Positions 28,488 to 37,371 of a stretch of DNA of 64,000 nucleotides are shown here, in pieces; positions within the stretch are counted from its first letter, which is position 1; every line of letters begins with the position of its first letter. The notes beneath the pieces were generated by a model. The model did not search any database and had not been told where the DNA came from. It saw only the letters and a list, made by a program, of their open reading frames with translations. The position numbers were made by a program, and so were the translations under genes. The DNA is taken from the NCBI GenBank assembly GCA_963664585.2, contig CAXXEO010000014.1, forward strand, positions 1 to 64,000. The letters run 5' to 3'. Source of the stretch: G963664585 sp963664585. Lineage in GTDB: Bacteria; Bacillota; Clostridia; Oscillospirales; Ruminococcaceae.

Positions 28488-28949
28488 TTATTTATACTGG
28501 ACAATAATCTCAACTTCACAGGGCGCGCCAAGCGGTAAAGCGGCAACGCCGACAGCAGAACGTGCATGTGAGCCAATTTTGCCAAAAGCGGCCTCTATCA
28601 GCTCAGAAGCGCCGTTTACCACTTTGGATTGGGCCTCAAAATCAGCCGTACTATTTACAAAACCCACAACCTTGATAACCTTTTCAACGCGATCTAAATC
28701 GCCGATGAGGCTTTTTACTACGCCCAGGCAGTTAATAGCGCACTGCTTAGCGGCCTCGTATCCGTTTTCTAAATTGACATCGGCACCAAGGCGGCCTTTA
28801 AACTTCAATATGCCGTTTTCCATGGGCAGCTGACCGGACGTGTATACTTTGTTTCCATCTACGACGCCAGGCACATAGGCTGCCAACGGGGTAGGCACGT
28901 TTGGCAACACAATACCAAGCTCAGACAAACGTTCTTCCACTTTAGACAT
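28488..28949 (-). CDS. RidA family protein (longer YjgF/YoaB-like type)
   Basis: 153 residues. The family features are VYTSGQLPMENG, NCLGVVKSLIGDLDRVEKVI and the C-terminal HARSAVGVAALPLGAPCEVE, with the Arg that binds the carboxylate of imine substrates. RidA enzymes hydrolyse reactive enamines/imines released by PLP enzymes. The next gene in the operon is a PLP enzyme, so the pairing makes sense. AAGGAG lies nine bases upstream. It is divergent from a Crp/Fnr regulator gene, which may control it. Confidence 0.88.
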   Translation of the reverse strand: MSKVEERLSELGIVLPNVPTPLAAYVPGVVDGNKVYTSGQLPMENGILKFKGRLGADVNLENGYEAAKQCAINCLGVVKSLIGDLDRVEKVIKVVGFVNSTADFEAQSKVVNGASELIEAAFGKIGSHARSAVGVAALPLGAPCEVEIIVQYK

Positions 28950-29142
28950 CTAAAACATCTCCTTATGATTACTTTTCAACTAAATGTTATCTTCAAAAGA
29001 TCTTTTTTTCTATTAAATAGTTTGCATTTTTAAGCTTTTTAAGCTTTTTATATCATTATTTACAGTTGAAACAGCAATTGAAAAAAAAGGCTATATCTGT
29101 TATTGTTGTAATAGTTATCAAATGAGAAAGGCGGCTTGCTGC
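28950..29142. promoter_or_regulatory. Divergent regulatory region ridA / crp-fnr
   Basis: 193 AT-rich bases between divergent genes. They contain a direct repeat TTTTAAGC(TTTTTAAGC) near 29030. No clear regulator dyad was found. Confidence 0.35.
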
Positions 29143-29823
29143 ATGAACTGTACATGGGGCAATATGCAATCTCCCTGGCTGCAGGGGGAGCTTTCCTGCT
29201 GGGACGCCTTAACCTTCGGAGCCGAAATCATAAAGTGCAGAAAAAACTCTTTTTTGTTCCGCGAAGGCGAAGACGCCGTGGCTATGTTTGTAGTTGCAAA
29301 GGGGCGCTTTCGTATTACAACTTACCATGAGGACGGCAGCGAAAAACAGATTTACATTACCGAAACCGGTGCCATTTGCGGTGAAGAAGCCTGCATTGCT
29401 GAGACGCCGTATAACGTCAGTGCGCTGGCGATTGTGGATTCGGAAGTGTACCGGATTTCTGCTATGGAACTACAGCATCGCATGGAGCAAGAACCTATGC
29501 TGACAAAGCGTCTGCTGGACTTTGAAGTACGCAAAACATATTTATTCCGCCAACACATTGTTTCGCTTTCATTTGAACAGGCTTCCTGCCGCATTGCACA
29601 AACGCTGCTGCATATTGGTCAGCTGTATGGCAAAGAGACACCGGATGGGCAATGCCTGGCCATTAAATTTACCAAAAATGATATCGCCGGCATGGTTGGC
29701 ACAAGTCGCGTTACGGCAAGCAGCGAGCTTTCCAAAATGGAACAGAGCGGTCTGCTTGTAAAACAAAATGGTTATTATATTATTACAGACATTAAAAAAA
29801 TGACCCAAATGGCCGGCTTATAA
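29143..29823 (+). CDS. Crp/Fnr-family transcription regulator
   Basis: 226 residues from ATG 29143 (AAAGGCGG upstream); ATG 29122 would add seven residues but lacks a ribosome site. The cyclic-nucleotide-binding-type beta-roll runs from about 25 to 125 (FLFREGEDAVAMFVVAKGRF), with a long helix and a C-terminal winged helix (NDIAGMVGTSRVTASSELSK). Cys residues near the N-terminus and in GAICGEEACIAE could bind a cluster, but no standard Fnr Cys pattern is present. It is divergent from the ridA operon. Confidence 0.85.
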   Translation: MNCTWGNMQSPWLQGELSCWDALTFGAEIIKCRKNSFLFREGEDAVAMFVVAKGRFRITTYHEDGSEKQIYITETGAICGEEACIAETPYNVSALAIVDSEVYRISAMELQHRMEQEPMLTKRLLDFEVRKTYLFRQHIVSLSFEQASCRIAQTLLHIGQLYGKETPDGQCLAIKFTKNDIAGMVGTSRVTASSELSKMEQSGLLVKQNGYYIITDIKKMTQMAGL

Positions 29824-29830
29824 AACAAAA

Positions 29831-29872
29831 AAGCAAGGAATTTGCGATTGCGCAAAGTCCTTGCTTTTTATT
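29831..29872 (+). terminator. Terminator after the Crp/Fnr gene
   Basis: Stem AAGCAAGGA...TCCTTGCTT with an inner TTGCG/CGCAA, followed by TTTTATTTT. Confidence 0.8.
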
Positions 29873-29880
29873 TTAGCGGG

Positions 29881-30093
29881 TTATTCTTTGTCGTGAATTC
29901 TTCGCAGCAGAACGCCGTACCCCAGTGTTGCCGCAGAAATGAGATAATAGTAAATCAGTGTAGCCTTATCGAATAAAAAGAACATCTGCAGCAGCCATGT
30001 ACCGAACAGAATCAGCATACCAATATATTGCAGCGCAATAGCAGTATTTCTACTGGGAAGTTTCCTCTTTTTGCGGGGTTGTTTGTCGTCCAT
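29881..30093 (-). CDS. Small membrane protein, 70 residues
   Basis: The start at 30093 is chosen for AAGGAG upstream. A basic N-terminus (about residues 1-18) is followed by two hydrophobic helices (about 20-40 and 44-62). It is unknown. It is convergent with the Crp/Fnr gene, sharing the terminator between them. Confidence 0.5.
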   Translation of the reverse strand: MDDKQPRKKRKLPSRNTAIALQYIGMLILFGTWLLQMFFLFDKATLIYYYLISAATLGYGVLLRRIHDKE

Positions 30094-30199
30094 GCCAGCA
30101 TCTCCTTCTGTTTTGGTTCTGCAGATCATCGTGCGCGGACGAAAGCCCTTGACAGGCACTCCGCTTGTGGTGTAATTGATGAAAGCTTTTTGTTTATGT

Positions 30200-30589
30200 C
30201 TATATTATACACTGTTTTTGCATTAGCTTATTCTTTTCTTTATTCTGTTGATTGGACGAACCGAATTTGCTGGTACTCCAAACGTCTACAAGAATCAGTA
30301 CCATGCCTGCGATTTGGTATCGGTGCAAGGTCTCCCCTCACAGTAACATACCGGACAAAATAGATATAACTGTAACCGAATCGGTGAAAACAGATACTCG
30401 CGCCACAGGCAGCTTCGCCGCCAGATAATTTAAGCAAAAGAATCCCATAACAGAGCAAAGCAGGTCTAAATACAGCACAACAGCCGCACTGGAGCGCCAC
30501 ACCAGAATGACGCTTGTTTCAAACATAGTCAGTGCGATGTTGCCAGAAAGAACAAGCCAAAAACCAGTGACATGATTACGCCCGCACAA
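30200..30589 (-). pseudogene. EamA/DMT-type transporter, C-terminal remnant with in-frame stop
   Basis: The frame gives the second EamA-like repeat (FETSVILVWRSSAAVVLYLD and ARVSVFTDSVTVISILSGML). It then reads TGA at 30338-30340 and continues in the same frame with GETLHRYQIAGMVLILV, the typical ending of these proteins. The first repeat of five helices is missing upstream. Both the truncation and the stop point to a dead gene. Confidence 0.65.
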
Positions 30590-30648
30590 TATGGCAGAAG
30601 GAGTTGCTTTTCATTTGAACTGTCTCCAACGTTAAATTTCATGAAAAA

Positions 30649-30680
30649 GGATCCGCCACAGTGAGGGCGGATCCTCGTGA
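30649..30680 (-). terminator. Terminator for the yjiG operon
   Basis: Stem GGATCCGCC/GGCGGATCC; on the minus strand it is followed by TTTTTCATG. Confidence 0.6.
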
Positions 30681-30683
30681 TAA

Positions 30684-30788
30684 TATAGTTGATTAAATTG
30701 AAAACAAGCTTGTGATTTCTTCCCCCGCCGAAGGCGGGGGAAGAAAATGACGTTTTTATATAGCCAGTTTTAAAGTTAATTGGCTATA
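30684..30788 (+). repeat. Family A hairpin element, copy A6
   Basis: 105 bp, core CCCCCGCCGAAGGCGGGGG, located just downstream of the yjiG-like gene. Confidence 0.9.
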
Positions 30789-30812
30789 TTTAATCTGATT
30801 GATGAGAGTAGA

Positions 30813-31326
30813 TTACCACTTACCCATAAGAACCAGCAGCAGGCGCATCAAAAGCAGACCGATAACGGTATCCACAATAGGTAATGCCAACAGCAGACCG
30901 CGGCGTTTGTTTTCTAAGCCAGACACGAGTACGCAACGTGCATAGTGGCCAACCAAAGTGCCCATCAGCATGCTTGGCACCACGCAAAGGGTTGCTTGCG
31001 CAGCTGTAAGCGTGCCGGCTGTAAAGAGGCTGGCAGCGGCAGCAGCGCCGGAAGCCTTGGCAAATATCGCGGCAATAAATACCGCCACAGCTTTGCCCGG
31101 CAGACCGAAGAATCCCATAATGGGGCCCGCAAACAACAGACAGCAGGTCAATCAGACCCGTCAGAGTAAGCAGTTGGATGATAACGTAGCCAAGAACCAT
31201 TGCCGGTATAATGTTGTCGAGGCAAACATGTACGCCTTTTTTACAGCCGCTCATAAAGCTTTCAATGGCACCAACTTTTGCAGGTTCAGAGGCCGCAGCT
31301 GTTGCACTTTTTGTTACTTCACTCAT
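30813..31326 (-). pseudogene. yjiG: YjiG-like membrane protein (nucleoside-recognition/Gate domain), one frameshift
   Basis: About 170 residues when restored. The N-terminal part reads GCKKGVHVCLDNIIPAMVLG; after a C-run (extra C near 31125) the other frame continues GPIMGFFGLPGKAVAVFIAA and ends in LLLMRLLLVLMGKW. It resembles YjiG, the small partner of YjiH in E. coli, both Gate-domain membrane proteins presumed to work in transport. It starts four bases after the yjiH stop. With its peptidase neighbour it suggests uptake linked to dipeptide breakdown. Confidence 0.75.
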
Positions 31327-31329
31327 GAT

Positions 31330-32055
31330 TTAGGCTCCTTTCTTTGATGCGCTTTTGTTTTCATACGCAATCAGCAGACGCACTAGGTTAGCGCCGATGG
31401 TTTTGCACGCCCACAACACAAGGATAATGGGACCGGTGCCCAGCAGAACGCAGGGTAACAAGGCGGCCTGTGTGCTGATGGTGTTGCCGATAACAGCGGT
31501 GGCAGGATACTGGTACGCAACAAATATTGTTCTTTCATCGTTCGTGATGCTTCCGTCCTCGAACATCTGGCGGGTCATCAGCGAACCGATGTCACTGCTT
31601 GTGAAGGATGCGACATAAGCGATGCCGCAAACGCCGGGGATGCCATACAAAACGCGTAAAACTGGGCGGAATAATTCTTCGGCAGCCTCCATGGCACCCA
31701 TATTTTGCGCCCATTCAATGATGCCAAAACCGAACGCGACCAGCGGCAGCAAACCAATGGCAACCATGACTCCCTCACGGGCACCAGTGCCACCTGTACC
31801 TTGATAAGTATACTTTGTTGAGGCAATAGTGCCATCTTTGTTCGTGACAACAGCAGCAGCACCTGTCGTCTTGTCCACTTTCGCGTTGGGCACCGCAATC
31901 GTACCAAATGCGCCGGACAAGTTAGCAAAGTCAAATGCTTTTAAAAATGTGGTGTTTTTTTGGAACACGCCGGACAAGAGTATAATCAGCACTGCCAGCG
32001 CAACCCAGCCCTTCCATGATGTTTTTGCCTTGGTGGTTGTTTCTTGGTTAGCCAT
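31330..32055 (-). CDS. yjiH: YjiH-like membrane protein (nucleoside-recognition/Gate domain)
   Basis: 241 residues with an N-terminal helix, a polar stretch of about 60 residues (possibly exported) and about four further helices. Typical segments are GFGIIEWAQNMGAMEAAEEL and ASFTSSDIGSLMTRQMFEDG. It has a GGAGG ribosome site. E. coli yjiH-yjiG sit next to iadA (isoaspartyl dipeptidase); here an M20 peptidase gene precedes it, an analogous pairing. The transported compound is unknown. Confidence 0.75.
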   Translation of the reverse strand: MANQETTTKAKTSWKGWVALAVLIILLSGVFQKNTTFLKAFDFANLSGAFGTIAVPNAKVDKTTGAAAVVTNKDGTIASTKYTYQGTGGTGAREGVMVAIGLLPLVAFGFGIIEWAQNMGAMEAAEELFRPVLRVLYGIPGVCGIAYVASFTSSDIGSLMTRQMFEDGSITNDERTIFVAYQYPATAVIGNTISTQAALLPCVLLGTGPIILVLWACKTIGANLVRLLIAYENKSASKKGA

Positions 32056-32085
32056 AATATTTCCTCCTTTGATAATGATGAGTAA

Positions 32086-33260
32086 TCAACAATTTGCAAA
32101 CTCATTGATTCTCAAAACAACATTCGTAAGCAGCTTCGTACGCTCGTACAGCGATTCTATCACAGCATATTCTTTGTCGGTGTGATTCATTTCACCACGC
32201 ACACCCATCGAGCAAATGGGTCGGTACCTTTGCAATGGTAATGTAAGAGGCATCCGAGCCGCCGCCTAGGCGGGTTTGTCCCATTTCACCAAGGCCGCTT
32301 TCTTGTGACACCTTTGCAACAAAATCGGCAAGCGCTACACCGTCCGGTGTTGTCTCAAACGGCGCCATATACTCGTTGTACTCAAATGCAGTGGAGCAGC
32401 CATCGATATAGGTCTTGTCCGAAATTTCTTTCAGTGAAGTTAAAACACGATCTCTCTCGGATAGAATTTCATAGCGCACATCAACATCCGCGCTGCATTC
32501 GGGTGGGATGCCATTGGGGACTGTACCGCCTTTGATGATGGTGACACTGACAGTAGTGCCCTTCTCGAGGTCAGTAAGTGCCTGTAAATCCAAAGTTTTG
32601 TGTGCCATTTCGGCAATGGAATTGCGGCCTTTCAAAAAGTCATTGCCAGAATGAGCTCCGACGCCCGTTACAGTAAAGTTAGCCACGCCGCCGCCTTTGC
32701 GGCCAATGCAGATTTGGTTGCTGACAAGGCCCGTTTCCATGTTGAAGGCACACAGCGCGCCACGCGCATGCTCCACAATCAGCTCAGGTGTGTTGGCTTG
32801 TTGATGACCCTTTTCTTCATCGCCAAGGAACATAAACTTTACTGGACGCTCTGCCCATCCTAAGCTTTGCAGCGCTTTTTACAACGTACATTGCAATGAT
32901 GATGCCGCCCTTCATATCAAGACACGCAAGGCCACGCGCATGGCCTCTCTCATCGATACAAAACGGGTACTCGCCGGGCAATGAAACAGTGTCATAATGG
33001 CCTGAAAAAATAATGGGTTTGCCGGGGCGGTCTACGCCCCACACGCCAACCAACGCTCTTGCGTTTACCGGACCGACCTCATATGTTTTGCACACAAATC
33101 CTATTTTTTTGAGCGAATCTTCCAATTTTTCACACATAGCATTTGCAGCTACAGGCTCGCGGGCCTGGCTGGGGGTGTTTACAAAATCTGTCCAAAGAGC
33201 AAACATATCATCGCGGTGCGCGTCAATGTAGGTGCAGATGTTTTCGACTTGCTTTTGCAT
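32086..33260 (-). pseudogene. M20-family metallopeptidase, two frameshifts
   Basis: About 390 residues when restored. Start ATG 33260 follows AGGAGG. Zinc-site motifs are visible: FSGHYDTVSLPGEYPF, GLACLDMKGGIIIAMYV (metal-bridging Asp) and FLGDEEKGH (Glu-Glu). The frame breaks in an A-run near 32877 and at a C-run near 32210; the true ending after the second break is about 40 residues with GEMNHTDKEYAV, which carries the last metal ligand His. It resembles CPG2/ArgE-type dipeptidases or deacylases. Lesions are single bases in homopolymers. It leads an operon with yjiH and yjiG. Confidence 0.82.
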
Positions 33261-33555
33261 AGTAAAAACCTCCTGTAATATTAAAGAGAAATACAGATGC
33301 TGCCATAACCGAAAGGGATTGTAAACCTGCGAGATTGCCATCTGTGGCACCATGTCTATCTTGCCTTTATCATAATGGACAAATATACAATATTCTATTA
33401 AATACTTTACAGAGTTTACATATTTCCGTCTTTTATTCCAAAATATTTTGAACGACATCCTAATTTTTAGACACAAAGCAATAATTATTTTTGCGCTCAA
33501 TTGCACAGTTTTATTTTATCATCATAATTAGTTCATATAATATTGTCTTAAAAGC
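33261..33555. other. Upstream region of the M20 operon
   Basis: AT-rich, no gene recognised; expected to hold the M20-yjiHG promoter. Confidence 0.35.
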
Positions 33556-33559
33556 GGTT

Positions 33560-33600
33560 CAAAAGCCCGGGAAAACTGTTTGTTTTTCCTGGGCTTTTTG
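33560..33600. terminator. Orphan hairpin resembling the family C stem
   Basis: CAAAAGCCCGGGAAAAC pairs with GTTTTTCCTGGGCTTTTTG. The same AAAGCCCG...GAAAAC theme is found in the family C hairpins at 25531 and 37229. T-runs on both sides allow terminator function. Confidence 0.5.
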
Positions 33601-33692
33601 ATAGCAAGTCTGGCGAATCATAGCTTTGGTTTGCATTATATACATTTTTCGTAAATGCGAATATAAAAATGACAATCGCTTTCTAAAAAAGA

Positions 33693-33798
33693 TATAGTTG
33701 ATTTACTTGAAAACAAGCTTGTGATTTCTTCCTCCGCCGAAGGCGGGGGAAGAAAATGACGTTTTATATATAGCCAGTTTTTAAGATAATTGGCTATA
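33693..33798 (+). repeat. Family A hairpin element, copy A7
   Basis: 106 bp with GAA loop. The left arm of the core has one change (TCCTCCGCC). Confidence 0.9.
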
Positions 33799-33831
33799 GC
33801 ACTATCTTAAATAAGTTTTGTCAAGTCACAT

Positions 33832-34508
33832 TTAACAAGTTCCTCCCTTGCGACCAAAAGTAATCGCACCTGTTGAACATTTATTGACACAATTTGGTTC
33901 TCCGGGCGCATAAGTTGCAAATTCTCACTTTTTTATTTTGATCAAAAGAAATAGAACCAAAGGGACACGCTTTACTACAGAGACCCGCAACCTATGCAAA
34001 GTTCAGACTCAATTTGAATTGCTTTAGTGATTGGATCTTTTGATAAGGCGTGTTTAGGACAAACATTTATACAAGCAGCATTACCACATTGTCTGCATAC
34101 TTTAGGTGAAAATGTAAACTGATTTTGCTCAATATGAATTGCTTGCATTTTACAAGCTGTTTCACACTCTTTACAGCCTGTACATTTGCTATCGTCAACC
34201 AGCATTCTTTCTCTCACTATTTCCTGCTCGCAATTTTCATCTCCAATTATATCAATTCTATAAATCACCATTCCATTAGGATCAGGACAGCTAATACGCT
34301 TGGTATAGGGTACCCAATCATTTTCTTCTTGAATTTTCCTCTGCTTAAGGGGCAAAAATGGCATTAAACTTTGCAATGCCCATAAACAAATGTACTTTCC
34401 AGACGGTATAATAATTCGCCCACCCTTAACTTCAAAATAATCACCTTTTTCCATTGGCAAGTCACAAAATCCTTTGATTTCTTCTACTACAATTCTCAGA
34501 TCGTACAT
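33832..34508 (-). pseudogene. TIGR04076-like domain fused to a polyferredoxin module, frameshifted
   Basis: The N-terminal half (about residues 1-95) reads MYDLRIVVEEIKGFCDLPME, then FEVKGGRIIIPSGKYICLWA, with CPDPNGMV near the end. I associate this with the small TIGR04076-type family. The C-terminal half has ferredoxin-like Cys clusters: CTGCKECETACKMQA, CRQCGNAACINVCPKHA, then CIGC. There a frameshift occurs (near 33985, extra G); the next frame gives LCSKACPFGSISFDQ. A second break near 33905 is needed to reach NCVNKCSTGAITFG and the stop at 33832. It thus probably carries three or four 4Fe-4S sites for electron transfer. The redox partner is unknown. Confidence 0.65.
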
Positions 34509-34695
34509 TTTAGCCCCTCCTTATTTTAGCAATAGAAAGCTTCTTAATAATTATGATATCTTTTTTAATTATAAGAATATTGAAGTTTTAAATCTGTTAA
34601 ATAGAATACAATATAAAATATTTAAAATAAAAAGATACTGAATAAAATGAATGTTCATAGTATGTTTAATGGAAGTATGAGGCGAGTTTGAGTTA
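34509..34695. other. Intergenic, nothing recognised
   Basis: Very AT-rich region upstream of the iron-sulfur gene. Confidence 0.4.
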
Positions 34696-34801
34696 TATAG
34701 TTGATTAACTTGAAAACAAGCTTGTGATTTCTTCTCCCGCCTTCGGCGGGGGAAGAAAATGACGTTTTCTATATAGCCAGTTTTTAAGTCAATTGGCTGT
34801 A
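34696..34801 (+). repeat. Family A hairpin element, copy A8
   Basis: 106 bp with the loop in TTC orientation although the flanks are in the forward orientation. Confidence 0.9.
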
Positions 34802-34904
34802 CTGGCTTTGACGGACACAATTTCGTGATTGAATAAGAAAATTTTTATTTTCACTTGGCATCTCAAAAGCACAAATATTCTGAACTGTATGTCAAAAAAA
34901 TTAT

Positions 34905-34950
34905 AAAGCAAAAGGACTTTAACCCTCGTGCTTAAGTCCTTTTGCTTTAT
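34905..34950. terminator. Orphan bidirectional terminator
   Basis: 15-bp perfect stem AAAGCAAAAGGACTT and its complement, with a 14-base loop and T-rich tail. No intact gene ends here. Confidence 0.55.
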
Positions 34951-35069
34951 TTCAAAATGGTGAGAGAAGAGGAACTAACTCTCGGTCTTAATACCGGTAG
35001 ATTTTGTTTGTACTTTCCATTTCTTTCATTTCGATTTATAATAAGATCATATAACTGAAGAGGGACGCA

Positions 35070-35343
35070 ATGCGAGTTGCGATTTGCAATGTTGAAAAAG
35101 CAGCACTGGAGTCGCTGCGGATGCTTTTAGAGCAACGAACCCAAATCAATCTGCTTTGTAGTTTTCTTTCTCCAGAGTCAAGCCTATTGATCCGGCTCTG
35201 CTGGATATGATACTCAAAAAGCTTGAAACACTTTATGAAAACGGATTGCGTGACAGTGACGACTGGGGCTGGCGGCGGCTGGCAGTTTGTCATCGAAACG
35301 AAGCAGATGATAGACTGGTATTTCAGCCGTCAACACTAGCTGT
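35070..35343 (+). pseudogene. Possible response-regulator remnant
   Basis: From ATG 35070 the frame reads MRVAICNVEKAALESLRMLL, like the start of a LytTR-type receiver domain (Asn where Asp is expected), then stops. Later frames give an unrelated-looking tail. No intact gene can be made from this stretch, so this is weak. Confidence 0.3.
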
Positions 35344-35402
35344 TTGAATTCATTTATCCCCGTCGTATATTGCAATAAAAATAATAAAATGGAGAAATAG
35401 GA

Positions 35403-37097
35403 ATGAAACGATTTTTTGGTTTTTTTACATCTGCACTGCTGTTTATCGGCGTGTTAGCTGGTTGTGCGAATCATGCGGCTAGCACCTCTACCTCAGGGGG
35501 CGGAGTCACAGCTTCGAAGGCACTGAATTATCAGGCCGAGACGTTTACCCAAATGACGTCGAAGAATAGTGGCCCTTTCTCGTTCCTCGACTGGAGTGGC
35601 AAGAACCTGCCCAAATGCCTGAACGTACAGGGTAACAAGGGTGTCTGTACAGCCGCCAAGCTGGCATCGGAATATAACCAGAACAAGGGGCCGGAGTTTA
35701 CCGAGGCGGACACACCTATTACCTTCTCGCTGACCGATACCGGCGCCATCGCTTCTGTTTCTTATGCGATCTCTCAGGAGATGCTGCAGAAAAATCAGAC
35801 GGGTGTGGGCAGTAAACCAGTTTCTCGGGTAGCCTCGTCCCTGTGCTTTCCTGAAACGATGTACGATTATGGTGCCAAGGACAAATCCACGGATGGACAG
35901 CGAATGGTACTCATGATAAAGGACAGTGTTCTGGAGCTTACCGACGACAACCCATCAGCTGCCTGCGTGGTCACCTATTACTCCTTTTCGGCTTATGAGG
36001 CAAAATACCCGCAGGATTATGCTGAAGAGAAAAACGTCTATTTGCGCGATAATCAGATGCTCCGTGTTGGAAGTATCGCCGCCAATCAATTGGGCGGCGG
36101 TCTGATGGTGGCCAGCAATGATGGCAAAGACTGTTATTACACTGACGTCTCCGCCATCTGGCTGATAGGTAAGGCCGAACCAATTGTTCGCGTCGAGAAT
36201 CCCCGTTTCCTCAACCTATGGGATGGAAAACTTTATTATATGGCTGGCAGCAATGAACGTTTCCAAGCAACCGGCTCTATTTATGCGGTGAACGTTACCG
36301 GCACTGCCAAAGCGGAGGCTGTGGTTTCGGATGTGGCTGAGTATATGACCGGTTTCTGGATCCGGGACGGCATCCTCTATTAAAACTCCAAAACCCGCAT
36401 TGGCGTTTCCTCTTACACTGATGAGCTGGTGAGCTTCGACCTCAAAACCCGGGCGCTGCTGAAACGCGAGGCTGACCGATCTGTAATTGCGGTGACCTAC
36501 AATGCCTTTTACAGTCTGGAGAAAAACGGCGATTTCATCTGCCAATATGACAACTGGAATGGTTCTGGCGGCATATACAAGATTAGTTCTGGCAACAGCG
36601 ATGCTGACGGGATACTGCCCTATAAGGAAAAGGTAACGAGCCCCACCAGCCTGTGCAGCATAGATGGCGCCTGTTACTATAATGTGAGGGACTGGGCCAA
36701 GAAGACCTGCTGCATCAGGGAAGTTTCTCCCGATGGTGAACAGGTGGTCGTGGATATCGGCGGCTACGGTTATGACAGCGCTATTGCCCTATATGCCCGT
36801 AAAGGCACCGTCTGGTTCGAAATCGGGCTTCAGGATCGACCCCTGCTCAGCGCGACCGGCATGATGAACAAAGGTATTGTTAAAGCGAATATTAGCAGCA
36901 GTACCATTTATGATGTGGGCAAGGATTTATGTGCGGTTCGCTATATCTATCTGTTTGATAACACCTTGGTCTACTATGGCATAGGTGGTAACATCTACTG
37001 CGAAAACACGGCAAAAGTTGAATTGCAAGGTCATCCTGCAGGTTTTTCCATTATAACTGAACCACACAAGAATTACGTAGGAAGGAAAATACTCTAA
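35403..37097 (+). pseudogene. Lipoprotein with beta-propeller-like repeats, internal TAA
   Basis: 564 codons in one frame, interrupted by TAA at 36381-36383. The N-terminus is a lipoprotein signal (lipobox VLAGC, about residues 17-21) followed by a Ser/Thr/Gly linker. The rest consists of repeated short strands of the kind DGKLYYMAGSN, DGILYxNSKTRIGV, IDGACYYNVRDWAK and DNTLVYYGIGGN, like DUF5050-type propeller repeats. The stop falls inside such a repeat (LYxNS), where Tyr is expected, so a single base change explains it. Unlike the other lesions this is a substitution, not an indel. Function unknown; it is probably a surface sensor or binding protein. Confidence 0.6.
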
Positions 37098-37228
37098 TAA
37101 CCTAAATAAAAATCAAATCATATTTTGAGGTTTATCATTAAAAAAGTATAGCAGGAATGGCAATGGTGATTGCTATCGATTTATGTGGCTGTGGTGAAAA
37201 GACGGAAGTGAAAAACGGCTATCGTAAA
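37098..37228. other. Intergenic, possible lipoprotein-signal remnant
   Basis: A broken frame near 37145-37210 reads AGMAMVIAIDLCGCGEKTE, like a lipoprotein signal end. No downstream gene body is present. Confidence 0.25.
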
Positions 37229-37340
37229 CTAAAAGCCAGCGAAAACAAATTGTTTTCGCGGGCTTTTAGATAAATTGTGGTTGAAACGAAAAGGTCAAAC
37301 TCAAGGCCTTACGAATGTGAATCGTACGCTTTCCTGAGTT
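37229..37340 (+). repeat. Family C hairpin repeat, copy 2
   Basis: 18-bp stem with one mismatch (37229-37269), followed by about 70 bases alignable by eye to those after 25572 (shared AAATTGTGG, CGTAC and GTTGTG blocks). Confidence 0.55.
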
Positions 37341-37371
37341 GTGCTTAAGTCTGGCTCAAGAACGCTGCTTT

